From positions 1,270,989-1,334,988 of the forward strand of contig MTMF02000009.1 in assembly GCA_002011125.2 (NCBI GenBank): 64,000 nt of DNA. The letters run 5' to 3'. Below, piece after piece: positions 1-10,067 of the stretch (positions are counted from its first letter, which is position 1; every line of letters starts with the position of its first letter). The notes under the pieces were generated by a model. That model ran no database searches. It worked only from the letters and a program-made list of their open reading frames with translations, and was not told the DNA's origin. The position numbers were made by a program, and so were the translations under genes. The stretch comes from Candidatus Hydrothermarchaeum profundi (GTDB lineage: Archaea > Hydrothermarchaeota > Hydrothermarchaeia > Hydrothermarchaeales > Hydrothermarchaeaceae).

Positions 1-1221
1 CTCTTCTAAAGCTTTCTTCATATTTGATATTTCGTTATTAAGTTCTTCTAAACTATTAGATTTTAAACTGATTAATTCTTTTAATTTGTTAATCTTTGTC
101 TTTTTTTCATCTATTTGGGTTTCTAATTCTTTTAGCTCTTCAGTAACTCTTATTTTTGATATCCTCTCTTTTAAGGATGCCTCTCGATTTTCAGCTTCTA
201 AAAATTCTTCTACTGCCTTCCGTAGTAGTACTTCTACATCCTTAAGTTTCTCTCTTTCTTTCCTATCTAGAACAAGAATCCTAGCGGCTGTAGCTTTTTT
301 GCAACCAGCAATAAAATCCTTTAGATACGGAAATCCTTTAGGCTCTGAGAAAAATGCTTTATCAGGATGTCTAATGTACTGGTCTAGGATTTTAATATCA
401 CCAGTAGCTTTTCCACTCTCGATGATCTTTCTATATTTTCTAAAAATTCTACTAAGAGGTCCTAAGATATTTAACACTCTGGTTTTTATCTCGTCTTTTT
501 CATGTTGGATTTCTCTTAATTCTCTTTCAAATTGCTTAAATAACTGATATTCTTCACTTTTTTTAAGTTCTATTTTTTTCTTTTCTTTTTTCTTTATTAT
601 CTCTGCTAACTTTTTAACATCTTCAGTAAAATATTCTATTTCGCTCTTAATTTTTGAAATTTCTTTGTATTTTTTTTCTAATTCTAAGATCTGTATCTCG
701 ATTTTTTCAAAGTGAGTCCTTCTTTCTTTTTCCTCATCTAGTATCTCCTCCAGATTTTTTGATGAATCGATTATTCTATTCAGGCAAGTACCTAGTTTGG
801 GAACCTGGTCAGCATATACCGCAGCTATGTATTTCCCATGACTTAGCTGAATCTTTTGAATCGTCTTCAGAGCCTTCATCAACCTGTTATGGAATTCTAT
901 AAGCCCTTGAAAATCTTTACCTTCTACTTTTATCATAGATAGCCCTTCCATTATCCCGCTGACATATTTTGGTTTGGCTGTTAGGGCAGGTTTAAAGACC
1001 CTATTTTTAATATCTTCAGGGAACTCATGGTCTCTAATATCCTCAATAACTTTGAGAGCCCTATCTCTCTGCGCTATGATATCATATAATAGAGATTCAA
1101 CTTCATCTCCATTCCACTTATCTTTCTTTTCCTTAACCCAGTCCTCTGCCTCTCTAATATGCATTACAACCGGGCTTTCCGATTTTTGCGTATTTCCAAA
1201 AATTCGATCAAAAAAACCCAT
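1..1221 (-). CDS. coiled-coil protein, N-terminal part (cut by window edge)
   Basis: The frame is open from an ATG at 1221 to the window edge, 407 codons with no stop, so the C-terminus lies outside. It begins MGFFDRIFG. After about 130 residues of mixed sequence it becomes very rich in Glu, Lys, Leu and Ile with heptad-like spacing, which predicts long coiled coils. I see no signal peptide, membrane segment or ATP-binding motif in the visible part. It starts 47 bases downstream of the zinc-ribbon/Hsp20-like gene on the same strand, so the two may be co-transcribed. Function is unknown. The several open frames on the opposite strand are shadows of this gene. Confidence 0.8.
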   Translation of the reverse strand, partial: MGFFDRIFGNTQKSESPVVMHIREAEDWVKEKKDKWNGDEVESLLYDIIAQRDRALKVIEDIRDHEFPEDIKNRVFKPALTAKPKYVSGIMEGLSMIKVEGKDFQGLIEFHNRLMKALKTIQKIQLSHGKYIAAVYADQVPKLGTCLNRIIDSSKNLEEILDEEKERRTHFEKIEIQILELEKKYKEISKIKSEIEYFTEDVKKLAEIIKKKEKKKIELKKSEEYQLFKQFERELREIQHEKDEIKTRVLNILGPLSRIFRKYRKIIESGKATGDIKILDQYIRHPDKAFFSEPKGFPYLKDFIAGCKKATAARILVLDRKEREKLKDVEVLLRKAVEEFLEAENREASLKERISKIRVTEELKELETQIDEKKTKINKLKELISLKSNSLEELNNEISNMKKALEE

Positions 1222-1267
1222 GTTTAAATGATCTACCTAATTTTATAAATAAAAAGGTTCTGTAATG

Positions 1268-1867
1268 CTATTGCTGTTTGATATCTATGATCACAGTGTC
1301 ATTGAGTAACCGAGTTCCCAGTACGATGCTCCCCTCTTCTATAGGTATTAAAGAGTAATATATCGTATTACCTACTCTTCCGATGACCTCTAAGTTTTGA
1401 GAATTCTTTTTTATTTCCACATCCTCAATCGATCTTATACCAGGAACACGAATTACTACTTCCTTTTTACCCTTAATAATACGGGTTGAGACTTCTGCTT
1501 CCTTAAATTCAATTCCCTTTTCTTTTTCCATCATTTCTCTAATAAAAGAAGGAATCGGGGCATCTTTTATCAAATTCTCGAAGTCCTTCATTTCACCTGT
1601 TTTTATTATAGGCTTTCCATCTCGCATTTCAATAGAGAAGAAAAGTCCCTTTCCGAGAGTCTCTCCTTTTGCTATCTTTTCCGCTAACTCTTTTAATACT
1701 CCAGCATTATGCTCTAAAAGCTCTTTCATCATAAACTCCATCTGGCTTTTGAAATCTCCAAGATGCTTCTTACCTTTTAATTCAGTTAGGTCGGTTCCAC
1801 AGTTGGCGCAGAAATTTTGATAACTTAGAACTTTGGTTCCGCATGTAGGGCAGTAATTCAATTTCAT
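1268..1867 (-). CDS. zinc-ribbon protein with Hsp20/CS-like C-terminal domain
   Basis: The 199-residue protein opens with a double-CxxC zinc ribbon (CPTC and CANC, residues 6-23), followed by a charged linker. Residues about 110-197 form a beta-rich segment (KEVVIRVPGI, then repeated short strands) that resembles the alpha-crystallin/Hsp20 or CS fold. It is therefore probably a small chaperone or adaptor in the cytoplasm; the partner is unknown. Zinc ribbon and Hsp20-like fold are read from the sequence; chaperone role is inference. The stop is TAG. Reading through it would add only 21 codons before a TGA, and in a frame different from the next gene, so I treat it as a normal stop. Confidence 0.75.
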   Translation of the reverse strand: MKLNYCPTCGTKVLSYQNFCANCGTDLTELKGKKHLGDFKSQMEFMMKELLEHNAGVLKELAEKIAKGETLGKGLFFSIEMRDGKPIIKTGEMKDFENLIKDAPIPSFIREMMEKEKGIEFKEAEVSTRIIKGKKEVVIRVPGIRSIEDVEIKKNSQNLEVIGRVGNTIYYSLIPIEEGSIVLGTRLLNDTVIIDIKQQ

Positions 1868-2019
1868 TGAAAGTAGAGGAAAAAATTAACAATGTTAAAG
1901 CTTTGGAACGTTAGCTATACCTATTGATTTACCCAATATAGAGTTGCTGGATTCTATCGTAGGGCCGTAGAATTAGCGTGTAAAATGATTTAAGGGTAGA
2001 TTAGTTCTAAAATGTCAAG

Positions 2020-2031
2020 AAAATATTTATA
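2020..2031 (+). promoter_or_regulatory. TATA box of the secreted duplicated-domain protein gene
   Basis: An A-rich element leads into AATATTTATA about 26 bases before the ATG at 2057. That spacing would place the transcription start almost at the start codon, so the mRNA is probably leaderless. This is why the start at 2057 is preferred over an in-frame ATG at 2012, which lies upstream of the box. Confidence 0.55.
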
Positions 2032-2056
2032 CCATCCAAGAAGAAGGTATTTCAAA

Positions 2057-2707
2057 ATGAAACTCAACTTACTTATACCAATAGTAATTTTTTTATTAGT
2101 AGGGGGAATTGTTGAAGCCCTTTCTCTTATTAAAGCCGAGATAACTATATCTAATGAGGATGATGACTCCACCTGGGTTGCCGTTTATATAGATGATACT
2201 TACCGTGGAGGGAAATATATACCTCCAAAGTACGAGGCATATATGGGTATTTACTACTTTAATGCAGGAAATCACACCTTTGAGCTACGCTGGAAAGATC
2301 CTGATTTATGCGACATATCTAAGAAGAGCGAGAAAATTGAGATATCGGGTCCTGGATATCACCTATTGCCTTATGTAAAAAAGATACACTTAATAATTGA
2401 TTCGAATTCAAGAAAATGTGTAAAAGATGAAAAAAAAGAAACACACTTAGAAGTTTTCATAAAAAACATAGATGATGATAATTTATGGGTAGACGTAATG
2501 GTAGAAAGGCAAGTTAAAGTAAAATATGTTGAAAAAGGGGAGAGAAAATACTATGGCCATTTTACTGGCCTTACCCCGGGGGAAATACCTGTAACTATAA
2601 AATGGCTTGATCCAGATTTGGAGGGGTTTCAAGAAAAGTCTTATAAGGTGAGAGTTAAAGAAGGTGAAACCCAAACAGTAGAATTCCAAACAGAAAGAAA
2701 TCGATGA
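2057..2707 (+). CDS. secreted protein with two tandem copies of a beta-rich domain
   Basis: The protein has 216 residues from the ATG at 2057 and starts with a clear signal peptide or N-terminal anchor ([17 protein letters not shown], then ALS). The mature part holds two related domains. The first begins near residue 31 ([17 protein letters not shown]) and the second near residue 138 ([16 protein letters not shown]). Each ends with a WxDPDL motif: RWKDPDL and KWLDPDL. This points to an internal duplication of a domain of about 90 residues facing the outside of the cell. No catalytic motif is visible. It lies just upstream of ilvD on the same strand, but nothing ties it to that pathway. Family not recognised. 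Confidence 0.8.
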   Translation: MKLNLLIPIVIFLLVGGIVEALSLIKAEITISNEDDDSTWVAVYIDDTYRGGKYIPPKYEAYMGIYYFNAGNHTFELRWKDPDLCDISKKSEKIEISGPGYHLLPYVKKIHLIIDSNSRKCVKDEKKETHLEVFIKNIDDDNLWVDVMVERQVKVKYVEKGERKYYGHFTGLTPGEIPVTIKWLDPDLEGFQEKSYKVRVKEGETQTVEFQTERNR

Positions 2708-2735
2708 TGGTTATATAATTGAGGTGACTATACCG

Positions 2736-4391
2736 TTGAGAAGTGATTCATTAAAAAAAGGAGTTGAAAGGGCCCCTCATAGGAGCCTTTTAAAAGCCCT
2801 CGGAAATACTGATGAAGAAATAGAAAGACCGTTTGTAGGGGTCGTAAATTCTTGGAATGAATTTGTTCCAGGGCATATTCATCTTGATAAAATAGCCGAA
2901 GCAGTAAAAGCGGGTATTAGATTGGCTGGTGGGACTCCATTTGAGTTTAATACGATAGGTATATGCGATGGACTTGCTATGGGTCATGAGGGAATGAAAT
3001 ATTCACTTCCGAGTAGGGAGGTTATTGCGGATTCTATAGAACTAATGATCCAAGCTCATAGGATGGATGCTATGGTACTCATACCAACTTGCGATAAGAT
3101 CGTGCCAGGTCATCTCATGGCGCTTGCAAGGATAGATATCCCTTCAATTGTAGTAACAGGAGGGCCGATGTGCTATGGTTATGTAGGCGATGAGGGGGCA
3201 GACTTAATCTCAGTATTTGAGGGCATAGGGAAATTTAGGGAAGGGAAACTATCTGAGGAAGAACTTCAGGAACTTGAAAATTTTGCCTGCTGTGGCGCTG
3301 GATCCTGTGCAGGGCTTTTCACAGCTAATACTATGGCATGTATGACGGAGGCTCTTGGAATGTCTTTACCTGGATGTGCAACAACCCACGCTGTCGATGC
3401 TAAAAAAATGAGAATAGCAAAGAGATCAGGGATGAAAATAATGGATATTCTTGGGAGAAATATTTTACCTAGTCAGATCCTCACTCAGGAGGCGTTTGAA
3501 AATGCTATCCGTATAGATATGGCGATAGGAGGTTCGACCAACACCCTCCTACATCTACCCGCGATTGCTAATGAGTTGGGAATTAAATTAGAGTTAGGGA
3601 TCTTTGACAGGTTAAGCAGAGAGACGCCTCATTTAGTAAATCTAAGACCAGGTGGAAAACATTTCATGTTAGACTTTGATAGGGCTGGAGGGGTGCCTGC
3701 TGTTATGAATAGGATCAAAGATCTATTAAATCTGGATGTAATTACTGTAACAGGCAAATCATTGAAAGAGAATCTTGAGGACTTTAAAATCATAAATCCC
3801 AGTAAGAACAGGGAAGTGATAAAGACTATAAATGATCCGTATCACCGGGAGGGAGGGATAGCTGTTTTATTTGGCTCATTAGCTCCAATGGGCGCTGTTG
3901 TAAAACAAAGCGCCGTGAATGAGAAGATGTTAGTTCATAAAGGTCCAGCTAGAGTTTTTAATAGCGAGGAGGAGGCGAAAAACGCTATTTCTAATAAAGA
4001 AATAAAAGAGGGGGATGTTGTAGTTATAAGATATGAGGGCCCAAAAGGGGGCCCTGGAATGAGGGAGATGTTGGAGGTCACATCTACTATTGTTGGGATG
4101 GGACTCAGCGATTCTGTGGCTCTCATAACTGATGGACGATTTTCAGGGGGTACTAGAGGGCCGTGTATAGGCCATGTATCTCCTGAAGCTGCAGAGGGAG
4201 GCCCAATAAGTTTGGTGGAGAATGGGGATATAATAGAGATTGATATACCGAATAGGAGACTCAACTTGCTCGTCGGTGAAGATATTTTAGAAAATAGGCG
4301 AAGAAAGGAATTTAAACCTAAAATTAAAAAAGGATATCTGCGGAGGTATTCTAGGGAGGTAAGTTCGGCGGATAAGGGTGCTGTATTCTAA
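2736..4391 (+). CDS. ilvD: dihydroxy-acid dehydratase
   Basis: This enzyme removes water from 2,3-dihydroxy-isovalerate or -methylvalerate, the third step of valine/isoleucine synthesis in the cytoplasm. The family signatures are plain: [21 protein letters not shown] and CCGAGSCAG, which carry the Fe-S ligand cysteines, and [11 protein letters not shown] near the C-terminus. The length of about 550 residues is normal. I place the start at the TTG at 2736: it follows a GAGGTGA ribosome-binding site at good spacing and gives a start RSDSLKKGV that matches archaeal relatives; a GTG at 2724 is the alternative. No other branched-chain genes are in the window. Confidence 0.96.
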   Translation: MRSDSLKKGVERAPHRSLLKALGNTDEEIERPFVGVVNSWNEFVPGHIHLDKIAEAVKAGIRLAGGTPFEFNTIGICDGLAMGHEGMKYSLPSREVIADSIELMIQAHRMDAMVLIPTCDKIVPGHLMALARIDIPSIVVTGGPMCYGYVGDEGADLISVFEGIGKFREGKLSEEELQELENFACCGAGSCAGLFTANTMACMTEALGMSLPGCATTHAVDAKKMRIAKRSGMKIMDILGRNILPSQILTQEAFENAIRIDMAIGGSTNTLLHLPAIANELGIKLELGIFDRLSRETPHLVNLRPGGKHFMLDFDRAGGVPAVMNRIKDLLNLDVITVTGKSLKENLEDFKIINPSKNREVIKTINDPYHREGGIAVLFGSLAPMGAVVKQSAVNEKMLVHKGPARVFNSEEEAKNAISNKEIKEGDVVVIRYEGPKGGPGMREMLEVTSTIVGMGLSDSVALITDGRFSGGTRGPCIGHVSPEAAEGGPISLVENGDIIEIDIPNRRLNLLVGEDILENRRRKEFKPKIKKGYLRRYSREVSSADKGAVF

Positions 4392-4642
4392 TCTTCCCCT
4401 ATCTCGTACATTTCATTCCCATATAAGTCTACCATGTATCGTCTTTCTTCTTCAGAGGCCTTTCTTCTCCCTTCTTCTATTACTAAGATATCTCTATGTT
4501 TTGTGGTAATCTTCTCAGTAATCTTGTATTTATCTGCCGAAAACTTTTTTACCTCTCTCCCGCAGCTACGGCAAACAAGAATAGTCTTCTTACCACTATT
4601 CTTAGGTATCATAATACTTTTACAGGAAGGGCAAAATTCCAA
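4388..4642 (-). CDS. TFS/RPA12-type zinc-ribbon protein, N-terminal domain only
   Basis: The 84-residue protein has one N-terminal zinc ribbon, CPSC at residues 4-7 and CRSC at about 25-28, in the layout of the RNA polymerase RpoM/TFS N-terminal ribbon. The rest is charged. Full archaeal TFS is about 105 residues, with a second ribbon carrying the catalytic Asp-Glu loop; that second ribbon is absent. The protein may therefore bind RNA polymerase without cleavage activity, or be an unrelated single-ribbon factor. The stop (TAG, 4388-4390) overlaps the end of ilvD on the other strand by 4 bases, so the two genes converge. Confidence 0.65.
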   Translation of the reverse strand: MEFCPSCKSIMIPKNSGKKTILVCRSCGREVKKFSADKYKITEKITTKHRDILVIEEGRRKASEEERRYMVDLYGNEMYEIGED

Positions 4643-4716
4643 AACACATCTCCCCTCATTTTTGTGAATTTGTCCAATAACTATAACATCTAAAAATAAA
4701 TTAGTTCTATTTTTTC

Positions 4717-4824
4717 TCAGTTCTTTTTTCTGAAAATCTTTTTATCAACCTCCCCTTCGTATCTTTTTAGAAATTCTTCAAATCTTCGGGGAAGGTTCTT
4801 TAATTGCCATTCTTGAAAGTCCAT
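4717..4824 (-). CDS. possible small ORF, 35 residues
   Basis: The 331-base gap between the TFS-like gene and the pilus operon holds this short minus-strand frame, starting MDFQEWQLKNLPRRFEEF and ending in TGA. Its composition (aromatic and charged residues alternating like a helix) is more protein-like than random AT-rich DNA. The frame stays open upstream to a TTG at 4875, which lies about 10 bases after a TATA-like TTTTATATAT. It could be a small gene in front of the TFS-like gene. Product unknown, and it could be a chance ORF. Confidence 0.35.
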   Translation of the reverse strand: MDFQEWQLKNLPRRFEEFLKRYEGEVDKKIFRKKN

Positions 4825-4973
4825 CTCTTTCAGCTTCGGGGAGTTTTTTCGGGGAGTTGTGTATAGTCTTGGCAAATCTGATATATAAAACAGTATTACC
4901 TTTAGAGGATAATAGTTTTAAAGGGATTAAAAACACTAATAAATAAAAAAATTCTTTTAAAATAAAAAATCTA

Positions 4974-6836
4974 TTACTGTAGAAATAACTGAGATATCCA
5001 TATCGCAGAAGTAAAAAGTATTACAGCGATTATCAAATTTTTTCCAGTTTCCATTTTTTTCAGTATACTATCATTGCCTGCTAATAATTCAGACATGAAA
5101 ATAGAAAATATTATGACCATTTCTATTAAATATAGTCCTATTATAAGTTGCAATATGCCTGTTGGAATGGTAGTAATCCCCAGTTTAGTTAGTCCGAGGT
5201 TTGTGCCAAATGGAATAGAGGACTCTTCTATCTGAGGGAATTTCCCGGCATTGATCTCGGATAATTTTGAGTTCATCATTTTCTGAATTGTAACAATAAC
5301 TCCAGCCATTAAAGGACCAAAAAAAATTACAGTAGAACGTAGTGAAGATATTACATCATCTAATTTACTCTCAATTCTTTTGTCTAGCTCTTTTAGCTTA
5401 AAGAGGTGCTCTCTGTTCCTAGAAATTACTTCAATTAACGCTTGGTTTCCCTTATCAACCGAATCTGCTATCATCTCAAGAGCGTCTCTTATTGCAACAG
5501 AGTAAACGTCAGATAATGAGCCCTCCTCTTCGAAAAGCGACGAATATAGGTTTTTTCTTGATAATAGTATGTTATCACTTGTTTTCTTGAATATGTCTCC
5601 TATTTTACTTCCCTTCATCACTTCTCCTACTTTAAAAAATGCATCTTCAATAGGTCTTCCATCAGAAACTCTACTTTCCAGTTGAGTTAAAGCTTCAATG
5701 AAATCTTCTTCGAGAGATTTAGTTTCTTCTCTAAGTTTGTTTAAGTGATAATTTGTGGCTATTAGATATGTTGATATGCTTAAAACTAGCCCCCATATTA
5801 TGAATATGGTTGGATTGAAACCTGCAGTTGATGCTTCTAGATTGCCAGATATAAATATGAGGTATACACTAACTAATGAAATCAAGGCAGGCGTTAATAG
5901 AATAATTTTCTTTCTTAAAATCTTATTAGTGACTTTATTATTTCCATAATTCAGGCATGGCATTGTAATGTTCAAGGGTAAGGAAGTTATAGGCCTTTTT
6001 GAAAGAATTTTCCGTGCCCACAGATAAACAATCAGCGGTATAAATATATCGTAAGCTAAAAACATAGAGTTTACGCCAATAGATGCTCCAACATATGATA
6101 GAGCTGGAAGGACTGCTATCATTACGAGGGGGAGAATCATTCCAACGAAATATAAGCTGAGTGTAGGAATGCTCAGTTTTCTTGAGAAAGTATCCATTTT
6201 TTCTAGAGTACCCTCTATAATAAGGTCTACTGCTCTATCCACCATCCTCTGCCTTTTATCTTCGCTTCTTTCTAACAGAGAAGACTTCATTAAGTAGATA
6301 GAATTAGTAAAGTCTCTATTCCAGCGTTTCCACTTTTCTCCGGATACTGTTAGGGCTTCATCTAAGTCATTATATACCCTCATGTGAGTATTCCATAACA
6401 TTTTTTTAAATTCAATTCCCATCTGTCCCCTTGTTTTGTGAGCAGCAAATTCAACGGCTTTTTCTAAGTTCGGAACAGTTTTTAAAGAAATTGCCATATA
6501 GCTTATTGATTCCGGCATAGTGATGAGAGCCTTTACCTTGATATTTTCGGAGTAGATTCTTGGATAATTCCCTAAATAATGTAAAACAATGATGGGAATG
6601 AAAATTGATGCAAGCAATATATAACTCCATGCGTAGCCAAGTACAAAGGCTAGAATTGTTAAAAAAGAAAGGAATATGCTTAAGACAATTGCAGAACCAT
6701 AAGTCAAAGCTCTCGCGTCTTGTACGTCTACATCAAGATTAGAAAAATTAAGATACTCGTAAAATTCTTCGCTAAGATCTCCTTTAAACCAAGAAAATAA
6801 TCTCCCCCCCACTTTACAGGCTTTTTCATACCACAT
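4974..6836 (-). CDS. TadC/GspF-type pilus assembly membrane protein
   Basis: The 620-residue protein has two type II secretion F domains in tandem. Each is a cytoplasmic helical bundle followed by hydrophobic helices. Membrane segments appear near residues 45-100, 210-275, 315-365, 495-520 and 560-620. It is the inner-membrane platform of archaeal type IV pilus or secretion machines and works with the VirB11/GspE ATPase encoded just upstream; the genes overlap by 11 bases. It is the last gene of the minus-strand operon that starts with the MinD-like gene. No pilin gene with a class III signal peptide is in the window. Confidence 0.88.
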   Translation of the reverse strand: MWYEKACKVGGRLFSWFKGDLSEEFYEYLNFSNLDVDVQDARALTYGSAIVLSIFLSFLTILAFVLGYAWSYILLASIFIPIIVLHYLGNYPRIYSENIKVKALITMPESISYMAISLKTVPNLEKAVEFAAHKTRGQMGIEFKKMLWNTHMRVYNDLDEALTVSGEKWKRWNRDFTNSIYLMKSSLLERSEDKRQRMVDRAVDLIIEGTLEKMDTFSRKLSIPTLSLYFVGMILPLVMIAVLPALSYVGASIGVNSMFLAYDIFIPLIVYLWARKILSKRPITSLPLNITMPCLNYGNNKVTNKILRKKIILLTPALISLVSVYLIFISGNLEASTAGFNPTIFIIWGLVLSISTYLIATNYHLNKLREETKSLEEDFIEALTQLESRVSDGRPIEDAFFKVGEVMKGSKIGDIFKKTSDNILLSRKNLYSSLFEEEGSLSDVYSVAIRDALEMIADSVDKGNQALIEVISRNREHLFKLKELDKRIESKLDDVISSLRSTVIFFGPLMAGVIVTIQKMMNSKLSEINAGKFPQIEESSIPFGTNLGLTKLGITTIPTGILQLIIGLYLIEMVIIFSIFMSELLAGNDSILKKMETGKNLIIAVILFTSAIWISQLFLQ

Positions 6837-9069
6837 TTCTTATCTCTTCTATATAATCTAAGAACCACTCTGTCCATTTTTGGAATAAAAGGTCATAGTC
6901 TCTTGTTTCAAGAGTGATTTGTTCTTCGTTTAGCATCCTTAGCATATTGTTGGCGTTTACTACATGTTCCACTTCAAGGATATCTTTAAACTGTTTTTCT
7001 GCGCTTATGTCAACCATGAATCTTTTTATTTTGGATCGCAATTCTATATTCTTTAATGCTTCTTCCATCCCTATATTCCATTTCTTAGCTATTGACGTTA
7101 TGACCCGAGAATCATAGAAGTGTTCAGTAAACTCTAATCGGTCGTTTGAAGGATTATATACCATAAGATCGCTGAAGACTTCTTTAGGATCCGGATTAGA
7201 GGAATACCAATCTTTATTTACTTCAGAAATCTGAAGAACCCTCCTATACCTCTTTAGGCCGCCACCTATCCTAATTGGAGCTGCCGTCATCACGATATCA
7301 GTTGACTTAAAGGAACTAGCGGGTATACCCATGTCGTACACTACTCTCTCAAAAACACTTTGACTAGAGGCTCCGTGAATAGTCCCCATAACTGCGTTCC
7401 CTGCGGCTCCTATTCTCATAGACTCGTATAAAATCCTAGTTTCAGGGCCTCTGACCTCACCTATTACGAGTACCGATTCCCCTAATCGTAGAGCGGTAGA
7501 TAATGCCTCTTGGGGAGTTATTTCTGTTTCGGATTTTCCTGTAGTGGATTGAATTTTTAATCTCTGAATTCTAAAACCAGCAGCATTTAAAGTAGATGCT
7601 GGTATCTCCAATGTATCCTCAATAGTTAAGACCCGGGAGTTAGGAGTCAACTCGCTTAAAAGCGAGACCAATAAACTTGTCTTTCCTGATCCTCTTGAGC
7701 CTGTTACAAGTAAAGTTACTTGTCCATCTATCAAAAAACTAAGGAGCCCAGCAGCCTCGCTATTTATAGTTTTATTTGCGATAAATTGCGGGAGAGTCCA
7801 AGGCGTAGTCTTTTGTCTTCTTAATGCAAATGCAAGACCATCCGGACTTAAAGGCCTACCTATAGTTGCTACTCTAGTCCCTAGTTCTGGGAGTTCAATT
7901 TCTAAAATTGGATTTGCCTCTGAAAATGCTCTACCGCTTCTTGCTCTAAATCGTGAAATAAGGCTTTTTGTATCGTTTTCTGTCAAAAATATATTGGTAA
8001 CACAATCTTCGACTTGTGAATGGTTTAAGCATACTGGTGTTTTACTTGCTGGGGCATTCACATATACATCTTGGACGTAGGGGTCAGAAAGTAGAGTTTC
8101 CAGTATGCCCATGCCCGCCGTATACTTTGTTATTATTTCCGATAGTTCCTCGATTTTATTTTGAGTGAAGTTTATATCTTTTTTAGCGATTTTAGCTATC
8201 TCCCTCCTTGCGAGTTTAAAAAAATATTCTCTAGTCTTCGTCGGGTTTGAGAAGTCTATGGACTTCGGAGTATGTTTCAACATTTTCTCTCTTGCACTGT
8301 GTATTATCTCAAGATCTTTTGAAGTAAGGCTGTATTCTGCCGGGGAGACGAAATATATATGCTCTGGCTTATTATTTGGAAGAAAAAGTCTTACTAAAGT
8401 GTCTTTCACTTTGTATGTGGATATTAAGATTGAGTCTTCAGGCGGTTCTAAAAGTATTCTTGATGTAGAAAAATATGGCTTTACTAGAGGATGTAAAAAT
8501 TTTTTATAGATCTTTCTATTTTGGGGATCGTTAAATTTTCTTTGATATCTCTTTACCTTTCTTAAAAAATTATTATTTTCATAGATTTTTAGTATATCTT
8601 CAAGGAATTCAACGTGGTATATTCTACACTCAAGGCATTCTTCAGTATTGCTTAGCTCTGCTTTTCGGCGTTCCTGACGCGTATATTTTAAAAGCTCATA
8701 ATATGAGTATCTGGGATTTTTTGGAAGAGTATTTTCTATTTCTTCTAAAGTGCGCCGTCTTTTTTCTACGCATCTATCACATTCTTGTCCGGCGGGTATC
8801 AGAGGATTTGTATGAGAATCTTTTATCTTCTCATATAATTCAGCAAGTTTTGTTATAGTGATGGCTTGATTTTTAGTGTATTCCCTCTCAATAAGGCCGC
8901 TTAGAATTATTAGATCAATATCTAGTTCTTCATACAATATATTAATAATCCCCTTCATACAAGTCTCGCTATCCTCTATGGACATTCCATGAATGCAGTT
9001 TTTACAAGTAATTTTCAGAATTCTTTTATTTTCTTCTGTTTTAATCGTGTAAGGGCAGCTATTGGTCAT
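6826..9069 (-). CDS. VirB11/GspE-family secretion or pilus ATPase
   Basis: The 747-residue cytoplasmic motor ATPase contains a Walker A motif (GSRGSGKTS), the Asp box and Walker B region (VLVIGEVRGPE) and the His box (GTIHGASSQSVFERV). It has an unusually long N-terminal half. That half carries several Cys pairs (CKNC, CDRC and CLEC), which suggest zinc binding and are a feature of some archaeal type II secretion ATPases. It overlaps the coiled-coil gene upstream and the TadC/GspF-like gene downstream, which indicates translational coupling. What the machine exports or builds cannot be told from this window. Confidence 0.92.
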   Translation of the reverse strand: MTNSCPYTIKTEENKRILKITCKNCIHGMSIEDSETCMKGIINILYEELDIDLIILSGLIEREYTKNQAITITKLAELYEKIKDSHTNPLIPAGQECDRCVEKRRRTLEEIENTLPKNPRYSYYELLKYTRQERRKAELSNTEECLECRIYHVEFLEDILKIYENNNFLRKVKRYQRKFNDPQNRKIYKKFLHPLVKPYFSTSRILLEPPEDSILISTYKVKDTLVRLFLPNNKPEHIYFVSPAEYSLTSKDLEIIHSAREKMLKHTPKSIDFSNPTKTREYFFKLARREIAKIAKKDINFTQNKIEELSEIITKYTAGMGILETLLSDPYVQDVYVNAPASKTPVCLNHSQVEDCVTNIFLTENDTKSLISRFRARSGRAFSEANPILEIELPELGTRVATIGRPLSPDGLAFALRRQKTTPWTLPQFIANKTINSEAAGLLSFLIDGQVTLLVTGSRGSGKTSLLVSLLSELTPNSRVLTIEDTLEIPASTLNAAGFRIQRLKIQSTTGKSETEITPQEALSTALRLGESVLVIGEVRGPETRILYESMRIGAAGNAVMGTIHGASSQSVFERVVYDMGIPASSFKSTDIVMTAAPIRIGGGLKRYRRVLQISEVNKDWYSSNPDPKEVFSDLMVYNPSNDRLEFTEHFYDSRVITSIAKKWNIGMEEALKNIELRSKIKRFMVDISAEKQFKDILEVEHVVNANNMLRMLNEEQITLETRDYDLLFQKWTEWFLDYIEEIRNVV

Positions 9070-9313
9070 CTTTATTTTCAGTTAGTTCTAAATATTTACG
9101 GAACGAACTGAACTCACTTTTTAAAGTAGGAATATCTTTTAAAATAATTTCAAGGATTTTCTCAGTATTCTTAATTATCTTGCTTTCAAGAGACTTTAAT
9201 GCCGCTTCAGTTAGATCCAGGCGTTGTTCTAACATTCTGGCGCTAGATTCGACATTCGTTATCCGTTTATTTAGTTGTATTATGCTTTGTCTTATCTCTT
9301 CGCTTTCCTTCAT
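9059..9313 (-). CDS. small coiled-coil protein of the pilus operon
   Basis: An 84-residue, highly charged protein with an uninterrupted heptad pattern from about residue 5 to 65 (IRQSIIQLNKRITNVES onward). It has no membrane segment or signal. Its TAG stop overlaps the start of the VirB11/GspE ATPase gene by 11 bases, so it is almost certainly translated together with it. It is probably an oligomeric adaptor for the ATPase or the MinD-like protein; that role is inference from position. Confidence 0.7.
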   Translation of the reverse strand: MKESEEIRQSIIQLNKRITNVESSARMLEQRLDLTEAALKSLESKIIKNTEKILEIILKDIPTLKSEFSSFRKYLELTENKDDQ

Positions 9314-9377
9314 ATTTAAAATTCAAAAATAATGCAATATTTAAGGCATTTGAAACTTGAAAAAAATAATTTTTGCG

Positions 9378-10067
9378 TTATTTTTTATTTAATAGCCTAA
9401 TTATGAGATAAATTGCTTTTTCTAAATTTTTTAAAGCGTGGTTCAAGTCTTCAAGTAGAAATTTTTCCCAATCCTTTTTGAACTTTATATTACTAAATTC
9501 TTGGCTTTCTCTTGCTTTTTGGGTACTTCTGTATAGTTCATTGAGATTATCTAAAAATAGTAGATATTCAGGGTCGTCAGATATTATTAGGAAGAAATTT
9601 CCTAAGAGCATCTCAAGTTCTTCAAAACGGATTAAGAGGGCTGTTAGTACGTTGAGTAGATTATCTATATTTTTAGTTAAATTGGCTTTTTTCTTGAGAG
9701 TTATTATATCTTTCTTAGTATTTTCCAGTTCTGTTTTTATGTCTTTATCTTTTTCTAAAACCAACAGTATAATACTGTTGTGTAAGGATCCAAATTTTTC
9801 TTTAGTCTCTATCTCATCTTGTTTTTGGTAGGATTTCCAGTCAAATGAGCTATAAATATTTGCAAATCTAGTACTCTCGCGAAGCCTCTCACAACTTGCA
9901 ATGAACTCATTTAGTGAATATCTCAAAAGCTTTCTAGTAATATTATCGGGTGATTTATACAGCAAGTGCTCAGATAATAGTGTAATTTGATTTGATTCCT
10001 CTAGAAGTTTTTTAGGGTTTTTTGCCTTGAGTGCTATTAGTTTTATTTTCGTTAGGTTGTCACTCAT
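9378..10067 (-). CDS. helical cytoplasmic protein of the pilus operon
   Basis: About 229 residues, almost entirely predicted helix, rich in Leu, Lys and Glu, with coiled-coil stretches and no membrane segment or known motif. I chose the ATG at 10067 because it overlaps the stop of the upstream gene in the arrangement ATGAGTGA; an ATG at 10079 in the same frame is the alternative. It sits between the small coiled-coil gene and the 88-residue gene in the MinD/VirB11/TadC operon. Family not recognised; a structural or regulatory partner of the secretion ATPase is a reasonable guess. Confidence 0.7.
   Translation of the reverse strand: MSDNLTKIKLIALKAKNPKKLLEESNQITLLSEHLLYKSPDNITRKLLRYSLNEFIASCERLRESTRFANIYSSFDWKSYQKQDEIETKEKFGSLHNSIILLVLEKDKDIKTELENTKKDIITLKKKANLTKNIDNLLNVLTALLIRFEELEMLLGNFFLIISDDPEYLLFLDNLNELYRSTQKARESQEFSNIKFKKDWEKFLLEDLNHALKNLEKAIYLIIRLLNKK

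Noticed and set aside
86-1231. Several plus-strand open frames at the left edge
   Set aside because: They are Ser/Phe-rich shadows of the coiled-coil gene that runs on the minus strand from 1221 to the window edge without a stop.
1208-1270. Pyrrolysine read-through of the zinc-ribbon/Hsp20-like gene
   Set aside because: Read-through gives only 21 further codons before TGA, in a frame unlike the next gene, with no sign of conserved protein sequence.
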